Shown: positions 15,331 through 23,954 of the stretch, one piece after another
Layout: every line of letters begins with the position of its first letter
Position numbering within the stretch: the stretch's first letter is position 1
Assembly: GCA_946478975.1 (NCBI GenBank)
Contig: CAMLEO010000026.1
Location: forward strand, 1-38,573
Direction of reading: 5' to 3'
Source of the DNA: an uncultured Steroidobacter sp.
Lineage (GTDB): Bacteria; Pseudomonadota; Gammaproteobacteria; Steroidobacterales; Steroidobacteraceae
DNA: 38,573 nt
Made by a program: the position numbers and the translations under genes
The notes under the pieces: model-generated
The model's input: only the letters and a program-made list of their open reading frames with translations
Told to the model about the DNA's origin: nothing
Databases searched by the model: none

Positions 15331-16002
15331 GTGGCCAAGGTACTCATCATCGAAGACGACCGCGTCACCGCCGATGAAATCTGCGCGGAGCTGCAGCGTT
15401 ATGGGCTGGACACCGAATGGTGCGGCGACGGCACGACCGGGCTGGAGCGGGCGCGCGGTGGATTTTATGACGCGATCACGCTCGATCGCATGCTCCCCGG
15501 CCTGGATGGCCTGACACTCGTCACGCGCTTGAGGGAATCCGGCGTCGACACGCCGGTGTTGATGATCAGCGCACTGTCCGACGCCGACGAACGCGTGCGA
15601 GGCTTGCGCGCCGGCGGCGACGATTATCTGACCAAGCCCTTCAATCCCGATGAAATGGCGGCACGCATCGAAGTGCTGCTGCGAAGGAATACGCAGCGCC
15701 CGATGGCGCTGCGGGTCGGCGATCTGGAGCTGAGCCTGATCGACCGGCAGGCTCGCCGCGACGGCGAAGCGTTGGAGCTGTTGCCAACCGAATTCCGCCT
15801 GCTCGAATTTCTCATGCGGCACACCGGCCGCGTGCTCACACGCACCATGATCTTCGAGGCCGTGTGGGGTTATCACTTCGATCCAGGCACCAATGTGATC
15901 GAAGTTCACATCGGCCGGCTGCGCCGCAAGCTCGATCCGCCCGGACGCGAGCCGTTGATTCACACGGTGCGAGGCGTGGGGTACGTGCTTGAAGCTCGCT
16001 AA
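15331..16002 (+). CDS. OmpR/PhoB-family response regulator
   Basis: This 223-residue regulator has a receiver domain (residues 1-115) with the acidic pair in IIEDDR, phospho-acceptor D52 in ITLDRMLPG and K102 in LTKPFNP. A winged-helix DNA-binding domain follows (about 125-222), ending in the typical GTNVIEVHIGRLRRKLD and VRGVGYVLE segments. It overlaps the kinase gene by 14 bases, and the operon continues into an RND efflux pump, so it most likely controls that pump. The GTG at 15331 gives the canonical start (VAKVLIIEDD); a TTG at 15295 is in frame but lies in the presumed promoter. Confidence 0.93.
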   Translation: MAKVLIIEDDRVTADEICAELQRYGLDTEWCGDGTTGLERARGGFYDAITLDRMLPGLDGLTLVTRLRESGVDTPVLMISALSDADERVRGLRAGGDDYLTKPFNPDEMAARIEVLLRRNTQRPMALRVGDLELSLIDRQARRDGEALELLPTEFRLLEFLMRHTGRVLTRTMIFEAVWGYHFDPGTNVIEVHIGRLRRKLDPPGREPLIHTVRGVGYVLEAR

Positions 16003-17365
16003 GCTGTCACGCATCAGCACGGTCCGGCTGCTGCTGGTGTACGGCGTGATGTTCGTCGTGTGGAGCGTGCTGCTGATCGGCTGGGTGCAGTTCGACACCA
16101 TGCGCTATCTCTCCAGCGTGGTGGATGAAATCCTGCGCCAGCGTGCTCACTATCTGATTCACATCGACCGCGCGCGCCTGCCCGACGCGATGGCGCAAAC
16201 GGCAGCGCTGGATCTGCGCGGCGTGATGTTATATGGGCTGTTCGATGCGCAAGGCCGCAAGATCACCGGCAACCTGGAGCGGCCGCCGGCGGATGTTCCC
16301 AGCGATGGCGTCGTTCGGCCGCTGCCCGGCGGCGTGCGCATGGAAGGCAGCGAAGAATTGATCCGCGCTCGCGGCGTCGCTGTCCAGATGAATACCGGCG
16401 AAGTGCTCGTGCTCGCTCGCGCCACGAGCGTGATCGATGCAGTGAGCACCATCATCCATCGCTCGCTGATCTGGGGCCTGTCGCTCACGCTGATTCCCGG
16501 ATTGATCGGAGGAATCTGGCTGGCGCGCGGGCCGTTGCAACGAATTCGTGCGCTGGAGAAGGCGGCGCAGCCCATTCGGCGCGGCGATTTGCATCGACGC
16601 CTGCCAGTCTCCAGCCGGCAGGATGAGCTCGACATGCTGGCGAGCATCGTCAATTCGATGCTGGAAGAAATCGAACGTTTGATGAGCGAAGTCAAAGGCG
16701 TGTGCGACAGCATCGCGCACGACTTGCGCACGCCGCTGACTCGGCTGCGCACGCAGCTGCATCGTATGCATCGCGAAGCGGCCGCCGGCAGCGCGCATGG
16801 TCCGATGGTCGAGCAGGCGATCGTGGATGTGGACTCGCTGCTGGATCGCTTCCGCGCGCTGCTCAGAATCTCCGAGCTGGAAGACATGCATCGACGCGCC
16901 GGTTTCACGCAGGTGAACCTGGTGGCAACGCTCGATCACGTGCGTGAGATCTACACGCCGCTCGCCGAAGACAAGCATATCGCGTTTACGTTTGAAATCG
17001 CTCCGGACGTGGCGCCGGTGCCTGGCGACCCGAACCTCCTATTGGAAGCCGTATCGAACATCGTCGACAACGCCATTAAATTCACACCGCGCGGCGGACG
17101 CATTCAGATCCGCCTGAGCAACGACGGTGCGCCGGCGGGCGTGCGCATCGATGTGATCGACAGCGGCCCGGGCATTCGCACCTCGGAGCGAGGCGCGGTG
17201 TTACAACGTTTCTATCGCGGAACGTGCAGTAGCAAAGACGTGTCCGGCTCCGGACTGGGCCTGTCCATCGTCGCGGCCATCGTCAAATTGCACGGCTTTC
17301 GGCTGGAGATCGTCGACAATCCCGCCGGCGGAGCGTGGCTGGCGTTGCTGTGTCGGGGTGACTGA
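15989..17365 (+). CDS. sensor histidine kinase (HAMP, HisKA, HATPase)
   Basis: This 458-residue membrane kinase has a first transmembrane helix near residues 13-33, a periplasmic sensor region of about 130 residues, a second helix near 160-182, and a HAMP linker. The phospho-acceptor is H244 in SIAHDLRTPLTRL; the ATPase domain has an N box (NIVDNAIKF), G1 (DSGPGI) and G2 (GSGLGLSIV). The start is a TTG at 15989, overlapping the regulator's end; no ATG or GTG lies close by in frame. It should phosphorylate the preceding regulator. The stimulus is not evident, but position suggests it senses a substrate of the pump encoded downstream. Confidence 0.93.
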   Translation: MKLAKLSRISTVRLLLVYGVMFVVWSVLLIGWVQFDTMRYLSSVVDEILRQRAHYLIHIDRARLPDAMAQTAALDLRGVMLYGLFDAQGRKITGNLERPPADVPSDGVVRPLPGGVRMEGSEELIRARGVAVQMNTGEVLVLARATSVIDAVSTIIHRSLIWGLSLTLIPGLIGGIWLARGPLQRIRALEKAAQPIRRGDLHRRLPVSSRQDELDMLASIVNSMLEEIERLMSEVKGVCDSIAHDLRTPLTRLRTQLHRMHREAAAGSAHGPMVEQAIVDVDSLLDRFRALLRISELEDMHRRAGFTQVNLVATLDHVREIYTPLAEDKHIAFTFEIAPDVAPVPGDPNLLLEAVSNIVDNAIKFTPRGGRIQIRLSNDGAPAGVRIDVIDSGPGIRTSERGAVLQRFYRGTCSSKDVSGSGLGLSIVAAIVKLHGFRLEIVDNPAGGAWLALLCRGD

Positions 17366-17439
17366 AACCTAAAAAAGCTTTCATTCTGGGCGCAGCAAGC
17401 GGCCCCATAATGGCCCGACCGATCTGTTTCGCCGCTCCC

Positions 17440-20400
17440 ATGCTAGGTATCGTATCCATCGCCCTGCGGCGCCCGTACACGTTCGTGGTGCTGGCGGTGC
17501 TCATTCTCATCTTCGGCGTGCTGTCCATCCTGCGCACGCCGACGGATATCTTTCCGAACATCCGCATCCCGGTGATCAGCGTGGTGTGGCAGTACCAGGG
17601 GCTCGCGCCCGACGCCATGTCCGGCCGCATCACCACGCTGTTCCAGCGCACGCTCACGACCACGGTCAACGACATCGAGCACATCGAAGCCAATTCCTAC
17701 ACCGGCTTCGGCGTCATCAAGATCTTTTTTCAGCCCAATGCCGACATCAACACCGCCAATGCGCAGGTCACCGCCATCGCGCAGACCGTGCTCAGGCAAA
17801 TGCCGCCGGGTGTGACTCCGCCGCTGATCCTCAACTACAGCGCTTCGACGGTGTCGATCCTGCAGCTGGCGTTGTCCGGCGAGGGCATGACCGAGCAGCA
17901 GCTCGGCGACCTCGGCACCAACACCATCCGCACGCAGTTGGTGACCGTGCCGGGCGCGGCGCTTCCGTATCCGTTCGGCGGCAAGACCCGCCAGATACAG
18001 ATCGATCTAAATCCGGCAGCGCTGCAGGCCCGCGGTTTGTCGGCCGCCGACGTGGCCAGCACGCTGGCAGCGCAGAACCTGATCACGCCGGTCGGTACGC
18101 AGAAGATCGGCAACTTCGAATACGTCATCAATCTCAATAACAGCCCCTCGGTGATCGAAGACCTGGGCCGTTTGCCGATTCGCGTCGTCGATGGCGCGAT
18201 GGTTTATCTGCGTGACGTCGCGCACGTGCGCGATGGCAACGCTCCGCAAACAAACATCGTGCACGTGGACGGCGGGCGCTCGGTGCTCATCAACGTGCTG
18301 AAGAACGGCTCGGCGTCGACGCTCGCTGTGATCGAAGGCATCAAGGCCAAGGCGGAGCAGCTCAAGGCGCAGCTGCCCGACACGCTGCAGATCAAGGCCA
18401 TCGGCGATCAATCCATCTTTGTTCGTAGCGCGATCACGGGCGTGGTCGTCGAGGGTGCGATCGCGGCGTTGCTCACCAGCTTGATGATCCTGTTGTTCCT
18501 GGGCAGCTGGCGCTCCACGACCATCATCGCCACCTCGATTCCGCTGGCGGTGCTCGGCTCGGTGTTCCTGCTGGCGCTCACCGGGCAGACGCTGAACATC
18601 ATGACGCTCGGTGGCCTCGCGCTCGCGGTCGGCATCCTGGTCGACGACGCCACGGTGACCATCGAAAACATCAACTGGCACCTGGAGCACGGCAAGGACG
18701 TGCAGACGGCGATTCTCGACGGCGCGGCACAGATCGTGACGCCGGCGTTCGTGTCGCTGCTGTGTATTTGTATCGTGTTCGTGCCGATGTTCTTTCTCGA
18801 AGGCGTGGCGCGGTTTCTGTTCGTGCCCATGGCGCTGGCGGTGATCTACGCCATGGTGTGGTCGTTCATCCTGTCGCGCACGCTGGTGCCGACGATGGCG
18901 ATGTATCTGTTGAAGCCGCATGCGCCTGAGGAAGCCGCCGCACCGTCATCGAATCCGCTGCTGCGCTTCCAGCGCGATTTCTCGGCCCGGTTCGAACGTT
19001 TCCGCGGCGGTTACAAGCAAGTGCTGGAGCTCGCCATGGCGCACCGGCGTGGTTTTGTTACCGGTTTCCTGTTGTTCGTGCTGGCTTCGTTTCTGCTGGT
19101 GCCGTTTCTCGGGCGCAATTTCTTTCCGTCGGTGGATTCGGGCCAGATCATGATCCATGTCCGCGGCCAGCCCGGCACTCGCGTGGAGGAAACGGCGAAC
19201 CTGTCGGCGCGTGTGCAAGCGGCGATCCGCGAGATCATTCCACCCAATGAGCTGATGCTGCTGGTGGACAACCTCGGCATGCCGTTCTCCGGCATCAACA
19301 TGACTTACAACAACACCGGCACCATCGGCGTGCAGGATGGCGACATCCAGGTGACGTTGAACAAAGACCATGCGCCGACCGCCGACTACGTGCGCAAGCT
19401 TCGTGAAGAACTGCCGCGGCGTTTTCCTGGCGCCAGCTTCGCGTTCACGCCAGCTGATATCGTCAGCCAGATTTTGAACTTCGGTTCGCCTGCGCCCATC
19501 GATTTGCAAGTGCGCGGAAGTAATGTCCGCGCCAATTTCAGCTACGCCGAAAGTTTGCTGAGCGACATCAAGCGCATTCCGGGCATCGCCGATGCGCGCA
19601 TTCAGCAGGCGCGCGGCCTGCCGACGTTCAACGTCAACGTGGATCGCACGCGTGCGCAGTACGCCGGCCTCACCGAACGCGATGTCACCAACAGCATGGT
19701 GATCAATCTCGCCGGCTCGATCCAGGTGGCGCCGACGTTCTGGTTGAATCCGCAGAACGGCGTGTCCTATCCAATCGTGATGCAGACGCCGCAGTATCGG
19801 CTCGACGACCTGAGCGCGCTGGAAACATTGCCGATCAGCGGCGGCGCTGCCCAGTCGTCGCATTTGCTCGGCGGTATCGCGGATATCCAGCGTTCCAGCT
19901 CCAGCGGCGTGATCTCTCAATACAACATTCAACCGATGGTGCAGATCTACGCCACCACGCAAGGTCGCGACCTGGGTGCGGTTTCAGCTGAGATTCGCAA
20001 GATTCTCGACGCACACGCCAAGGATCTGCCGAAGGGCTCCTCGGTGGAGCTGCTGGGCCAGGTGCGCACCATGAACAATTCGTTCTCGGGGCTGATCCTG
20101 GGTCTGATCGGCGCCATCGTGCTCATCTATCTGCTGGTGGTGGTGAACTTCCAGTCGTGGAGCGATCCGCTGGTGATCATCAGCGCGCTGCCGGCGGCGC
20201 TGGCCGGCATCGTGTGGATGTTGTTTACAACGTTCACGACGTTGTCCGTGCCGGCATTGACCGGCGCGATCATGTGCATGGGTGTGGCAACCGCCAACAG
20301 CGTGCTGGTTGTGAGCTTCGCGCGTGAACGTTTGGAACAGCTCGGCGATCCGATTGCCGCCGCGATCGACGCGGGTGTCGTGCGCTTTCGCCCGGTGCTG

Positions 20401-20634
20401 ATGACGGCGCTCGCCATGATCATCGGCATGAGCCCAATGGCACTCGGCCTCGGCGAAGGCGGCGAACAGAATGCGCCGCTCGGCCGCGCGGTAATCGGCG
20501 GATTGATATTTGCCACCGCCGCGACGCTGGTGTTCGTGCCGGTCGTGTTCAGCATCGTGCATCGTCATTACGTCCGCCGGCAGGCGACGACGGACTCGCC
20601 GTTGATTGCAGGAGAACCTCATGTCGCCCACTGA
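17440..20634 (+). CDS. RND efflux pump permease (AcrB/HAE1-type)
   Basis: The RND permease has about 1064 residues with twelve membrane helices and two large periplasmic loops, each helix set of the standard HAE1 layout. It begins with the family motif IALRRPYTFVVL and has LRTPTDIFPNI after helix 1. The TM4 aspartates are D402/D403 in GILVDDATVTIEN. In TM10, where AcrB has its essential K940, this protein reads GVATANSVL (A952), so the lysine is absent; the TM11 arginine (VRFRPVLMT) is present. ATG 17440 is chosen because conserved sequence begins there and a promoter-like CATAAT overlaps the other ATG at 17410. It forms a tripartite pump with the next two genes. Confidence 0.94.
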   Translation: MLGIVSIALRRPYTFVVLAVLILIFGVLSILRTPTDIFPNIRIPVISVVWQYQGLAPDAMSGRITTLFQRTLTTTVNDIEHIEANSYTGFGVIKIFFQPNADINTANAQVTAIAQTVLRQMPPGVTPPLILNYSASTVSILQLALSGEGMTEQQLGDLGTNTIRTQLVTVPGAALPYPFGGKTRQIQIDLNPAALQARGLSAADVASTLAAQNLITPVGTQKIGNFEYVINLNNSPSVIEDLGRLPIRVVDGAMVYLRDVAHVRDGNAPQTNIVHVDGGRSVLINVLKNGSASTLAVIEGIKAKAEQLKAQLPDTLQIKAIGDQSIFVRSAITGVVVEGAIAALLTSLMILLFLGSWRSTTIIATSIPLAVLGSVFLLALTGQTLNIMTLGGLALAVGILVDDATVTIENINWHLEHGKDVQTAILDGAAQIVTPAFVSLLCICIVFVPMFFLEGVARFLFVPMALAVIYAMVWSFILSRTLVPTMAMYLLKPHAPEEAAAPSSNPLLRFQRDFSARFERFRGGYKQVLELAMAHRRGFVTGFLLFVLASFLLVPFLGRNFFPSVDSGQIMIHVRGQPGTRVEETANLSARVQAAIREIIPPNELMLLVDNLGMPFSGINMTYNNTGTIGVQDGDIQVTLNKDHAPTADYVRKLREELPRRFPGASFAFTPADIVSQILNFGSPAPIDLQVRGSNVRANFSYAESLLSDIKRIPGIADARIQQARGLPTFNVNVDRTRAQYAGLTERDVTNSMVINLAGSIQVAPTFWLNPQNGVSYPIVMQTPQYRLDDLSALETLPISGGAAQSSHLLGGIADIQRSSSSGVISQYNIQPMVQIYATTQGRDLGAVSAEIRKILDAHAKDLPKGSSVELLGQVRTMNNSFSGLILGLIGAIVLIYLLVVVNFQSWSDPLVIISALPAALAGIVWMLFTTFTTLSVPALTGAIMCMGVATANSVLVVSFARERLEQLGDPIAAAIDAGVVRFRPVLMTALAMIIGMSPMALGLGEGGEQNAPLGRAVIGGLIFATAATLVFVPVVFSIVHRHYVRRQATTDSPLIAGEPHVAH

Positions 20635-21784
20635 CCCTCATCGCGGCTTGCGCCGGGCGGGTGTCGTCGTTGCTGTGATCGCCGCGGTCGCTGTGGTGTC
20701 GGGCGTCGGCCTGCGCACTGCTGACCAGCATCGGTTGCGTGAGTGGACCGACGAACAAGCCGTACCGACCGTCGCCGTCGTCACACCGACCAACGAGGGC
20801 GAGGCGGCTCGCCTGGAATTGCCTGGACGGCTGGAAGCGTTGTCGCGCGCGCCGCTGCATGCACGCGTGTCCGGTTATTTGAAAACCTGGACCGTCGACA
20901 TCGGCGCGCAAGTACGAGCCGGCCAGGTGCTGGCTGAGATCGAAGCACCGGACATCGAGCAGCAGCTGCTGCAGGCGCAGGCTGACCTGGCCAGCGCCGA
21001 AGCGAACGCCGCGCTGGCATCCAGCACCGCGAAGCGCTGGCAATCGATGCTCGGCCGCGACTCGGTTTCCAAACAGGAAGTCGAGGAGAAGATCGGCGAC
21101 CTGGCGGCGAAAGAAGCGCTGGCGAAGGCAGCGCGAGCCAACGTCGAGCGGCTGCGTACGATGAAAGGTTTCACACGCATCGTCGCGCCGTTCGATGGCG
21201 TCGTCACCGCACGCAATACAGATATCGGCGAGCTCATCAGCGCCGGCGGCAGCGCGGGACGCGAGTTGTTTGTGATTTCCGATACACGACGTCTGCGCGT
21301 GTACGTCAATGTGCCGCAGGTGTACGCGAGCCAGTTGAACACCGGGGCGCAAGCGTCGATCGCCCTGCCCGATCAGCCCGGAAAGATATATATGGCGACG
21401 ATCGAAGGATCGGCGCGAGCGGTGAACGTCGCGACCGGAACGACGCTCGTGCAACTGAGCGTCGACAACAAGGCCGGTGAGCTGCTGCCTGGCGGTTACG
21501 CGAGCGTGAGTTTCGAATTGTCCGGCGGCGTGCAGGCGCTGCGCGTGCCGGCGAGCGCTCTGATTTTCGATCAAGCCGGCCTGCGCGTCGCCACCGTTGG
21601 AGCCGACAATCGCGTGGTGATGAAGCCCATCAGCATCGCTCGCGATCACGGCGCGTTCATCGAAGTGGCGAGCGGTATCGAGCCGGGCGATCGCGTCATC
21701 GCCACGCCGCCCGATGGATTGATCGCGGGCAGCCCGGTGCGAGTGATCGAGCCGACAGCGAAGCAGGCCGATGCGAAGAGTTGA
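20621..21784 (+). CDS. RND efflux periplasmic adaptor (membrane fusion protein)
   Basis: This 387-residue HlyD/AcrA-type adaptor has a membrane anchor at residues about 12-32, a biotinyl-lipoyl-like half (ARVSGYLKTWTVDIGAQVRAGQVL), an alpha-helical hairpin (about 105-165, rich in Ala/Glu/Gln), the second lipoyl half (FTRIVAPFDGVVTARN) and the beta-barrel and proximal domains. It bridges the permease to the outer-membrane channel. The ATG at 20621 has a good ribosome-binding site (AGGAG, about six bases upstream) and overlaps the permease stop by 14 bases. Its own end overlaps the next gene by 14 bases. Confidence 0.94.
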   Translation: MSPTDPHRGLRRAGVVVAVIAAVAVVSGVGLRTADQHRLREWTDEQAVPTVAVVTPTNEGEAARLELPGRLEALSRAPLHARVSGYLKTWTVDIGAQVRAGQVLAEIEAPDIEQQLLQAQADLASAEANAALASSTAKRWQSMLGRDSVSKQEVEEKIGDLAAKEALAKAARANVERLRTMKGFTRIVAPFDGVVTARNTDIGELISAGGSAGRELFVISDTRRLRVYVNVPQVYASQLNTGAQASIALPDQPGKIYMATIEGSARAVNVATGTTLVQLSVDNKAGELLPGGYASVSFELSGGVQALRVPASALIFDQAGLRVATVGADNRVVMKPISIARDHGAFIEVASGIEPGDRVIATPPDGLIAGSPVRVIEPTAKQADAKS

Positions 21785-23186
21785 GCTGCGTCGTCGAGCA
21801 TTGCTGGCGCTCGCGGTGTTTGCGCTGTCGAGCTGTTCGCTGGCTCCGAAACTCGAGTTGCCTGCGGTCCCGGTCGCCGACACATACAAAGAACCTGCGC
21901 CCTGGATTCAAGCGGCGCCGGCGGATCGTTTGCCGCGCGATGGCTGGTGGCAGCCGTTCGGCGATGAAGATCTGAATCGGCTGCAGGCGCAGTTGTTACG
22001 AAACAGCCCCGATCTGCAAGCCGCATTCGCCCGCTATCACCAGGCCAGAGCGTTTGCGGATCAGTTGCGCTCGGGTTTGTTTCCATCGTTCGCGCTGCGC
22101 GCCGACGGCTTTCGCGCTCGGCAGTCCGAAACAAATCCGCCGGCGGGTGCGGCATCACCTCGGTATTACGATTCGTATGCGGCGGGCTTCGAAGCGACGT
22201 ATGAAGTCGATCTCTGGGGGCGCGTGCGCAATGACGTGAATGCCGGGAACTTACGGGCCGGCGCCGCGGCCGCTGATTTGGAGTCCGCGCGTTTGAGCCT
22301 GCAGGCGCAGCTCGCGGACTACTACATCGCTTTGTATGGACTGGATCGCGATGGAACGCTGCTTGCCGATACGGTGGCCGCTTACGATCGCGCGCTCGCG
22401 CTGACGCGAGAACGTCACGACGCTGGCATCGTGTCCGGCCTCGACGTCGCGAGGGCGCAAACTCAGCTCGACACCGCTCGTTCGCAACAGTCACAGAATC
22501 TTGCTCAGCGTGCGACGCTCGAACACGCGATCGCGGTGCTGGTCGGTGAGTCGCCGTCGCAATTCAGCTTGCCGCCGCGCTCTGCCACGCTGAATCTTCC
22601 GAATATCCCACAGGATGTGCCTGCCAACCTGTTGCAACGGCGGCCGGACATCGCCGCTGCGCAACGACGCACAGCCGCCGCGAATGCCAGCGTCGGCGTG
22701 GCTCGGGCCGCGTACTTTCCGTCCATCACATTGAGCGGCGCTTACGGGTTCGAGAGCAACCGCTCCACCGATTGGCTGACCGCGCCGAATGCGGCGTGGT
22801 CGGTTGGCCCGACCTTGCTGCTGGAGTTGTTCGACGCTGGCCGTCGGCGAGCGCGGGTGGAGCAGGCGCGAGCGATACTGGATGAGGCCGGCGCCGATTA
22901 TCGAGGCACGGTGCTCGGCGCATTCCAGGAGGTCGAAGACAGCCTGGCCCTGTTACATCACTATGGCGATGCCGCTGCATCCGAACGGTCCGCGGTCGTC
23001 TCGGCGCAGCGATCGCTGGAGTTCGCGATGAATCGCTACCGGGAAGGCGCGGTCAGCTATCTCGAAGTGGTTCAGTCGCAGACCATCGCCTTGAATGCGC
23101 AGCGCCAGGCGCTGGACCTGGAAACCAGACAGTTGCGGGCCAGCGTGGCACTGATTCGCGCGCTGGGCGGCGGCTGGCAAGGTTAA
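21771..23186 (+). CDS. RND efflux outer-membrane lipoprotein (NodT/OprM family)
   Basis: This 471-residue TolC-like outer-membrane factor has a lipoprotein signal ending in ALSSC (C22). Two repeated outer-membrane-efflux domains are visible, with the expected DGWWQPFGDEDLNRL and long helical segments, plus the family segments NLLQRRPDIAAAQRR and FPSITLSGAYG. It closes the pump operon and overlaps the adaptor gene by 14 bases. No further gene of the operon follows. Substrate is unknown. Confidence 0.95.
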   Translation: MRRVELRRRALLALAVFALSSCSLAPKLELPAVPVADTYKEPAPWIQAAPADRLPRDGWWQPFGDEDLNRLQAQLLRNSPDLQAAFARYHQARAFADQLRSGLFPSFALRADGFRARQSETNPPAGAASPRYYDSYAAGFEATYEVDLWGRVRNDVNAGNLRAGAAAADLESARLSLQAQLADYYIALYGLDRDGTLLADTVAAYDRALALTRERHDAGIVSGLDVARAQTQLDTARSQQSQNLAQRATLEHAIAVLVGESPSQFSLPPRSATLNLPNIPQDVPANLLQRRPDIAAAQRRTAAANASVGVARAAYFPSITLSGAYGFESNRSTDWLTAPNAAWSVGPTLLLELFDAGRRRARVEQARAILDEAGADYRGTVLGAFQEVEDSLALLHHYGDAAASERSAVVSAQRSLEFAMNRYREGAVSYLEVVQSQTIALNAQRQALDLETRQLRASVALIRALGGGWQG

Positions 23187-23345
23187 ATCGCGGGCTGGAA
23201 GCCACAATTCCGGCCTGAATGCGGCTTTTCCCGGGCTGCAATCGGACTGTCACTAGTCACTTCCGGGCCACATCGCGTATCTTACGTACGGGCGGGTGCC
23301 GAAGGCTGACGCCAAAGCTTGGCGGGCCATGACGCCGTTCGAGTC
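23187..23345. promoter_or_regulatory. gap between pump operon and HNH gene, with a stem-loop near the start
   Basis: No gene is supported in these bases. A short inverted repeat CGCCAA-AGC-TTGGCG overlaps the in-frame TTG at 23319, just upstream of the preferred GTG start of the HNH gene. It could hinder ribosome access or serve as an operator. A TTACGTACGG segment near 23282 is the only other notable palindromic piece. No clear promoter was found. Confidence 0.3.
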
Positions 23346-23954
23346 GTGCAACACCTGTACAACTTGACCCAAGAGATCCTGCGGACCGATGTCTCAGGAA
23401 TGCCCCTGGAGTGGATCGACTACCGGGACGCGGTACGGCTTTACCACACGGAACAGGTCGCATACACCTGTGGGACGCGGCTGTACCGGCTGCTCGGCGG
23501 CACCAATGCGCGCTCGGGCCGGCAGACTGTGGTCGAGGTGAACTCGATCATCGCCACCATCGGCCACACCCACAACCCGGGCAATCTGCGGCACGACTAC
23601 ACGCCGCCGCTGAACAACCAGACCTTGTTCAAGCGCGACGGCCACCTGTGCATGTACTGCGGGCTGCGCTTCCCATCGAGCGCGCTGTCGCGGGATCACA
23701 TTCGCCCGTTGAGCCAGGGTGGGCTGGATTTGTGGACCAATGTGGTGACGGCCTGCCGCCGTTGCAACAACCTGAAGGCGTCGAAGACGCCGGAGCAGGC
23801 GGGCTTGCAGTTGATTGCGGTGCCTTTCAAGCCCACCTACGCGGAGTACATTTATTTGAAAGGCCGGCGTGTGTTGGCGGACCAGATGGAATATTTGCTG
23901 GCGCACTTCCCGCGCTCCAGCCCGCTTCACGCCCGTTTGAAGATGCAGTGTTGA
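23346..23954 (+). CDS. HNH endonuclease-family protein
   Basis: The protein has about 202 residues with a C-terminal HNH nuclease domain. It shows a zinc-binding CMYCG, then SRDHIRPLSQGG (the first H of the nuclease fold), TNVVTACRRCNN (the second CxxC with the central N) and an LKASKTPEQ tail; all key residues are present. The N-terminal half (EWIDYRDAVRLY, EVNSIIA) resembles a family of HNH proteins widespread in gammaproteobacteria and cyanobacteria whose role is not established. The GTG at 23346 is chosen; a TTG at 23319 is possible. It overlaps the following exonuclease gene by a few bases, so the two nucleases are probably made together. Confidence 0.88.
   Translation: MQHLYNLTQEILRTDVSGMPLEWIDYRDAVRLYHTEQVAYTCGTRLYRLLGGTNARSGRQTVVEVNSIIATIGHTHNPGNLRHDYTPPLNNQTLFKRDGHLCMYCGLRFPSSALSRDHIRPLSQGGLDLWTNVVTACRRCNNLKASKTPEQAGLQLIAVPFKPTYAEYIYLKGRRVLADQMEYLLAHFPRSSPLHARLKMQC

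Noticed and set aside
18007..19962. Two long minus-strand open frames across the RND permease
   Set aside because: They are antisense shadows of the permease, with His/Arg/Gln-rich composition and no domain similarity.
23262..23345. Cyclic-di-GMP (GEMM) riboswitch before the HNH gene
   Set aside because: A GACGCCAAAGC piece resembles part of the conserved core, but the AAACC and second tetraloop-receptor parts are missing, and the stem pairing does not fit the consensus.
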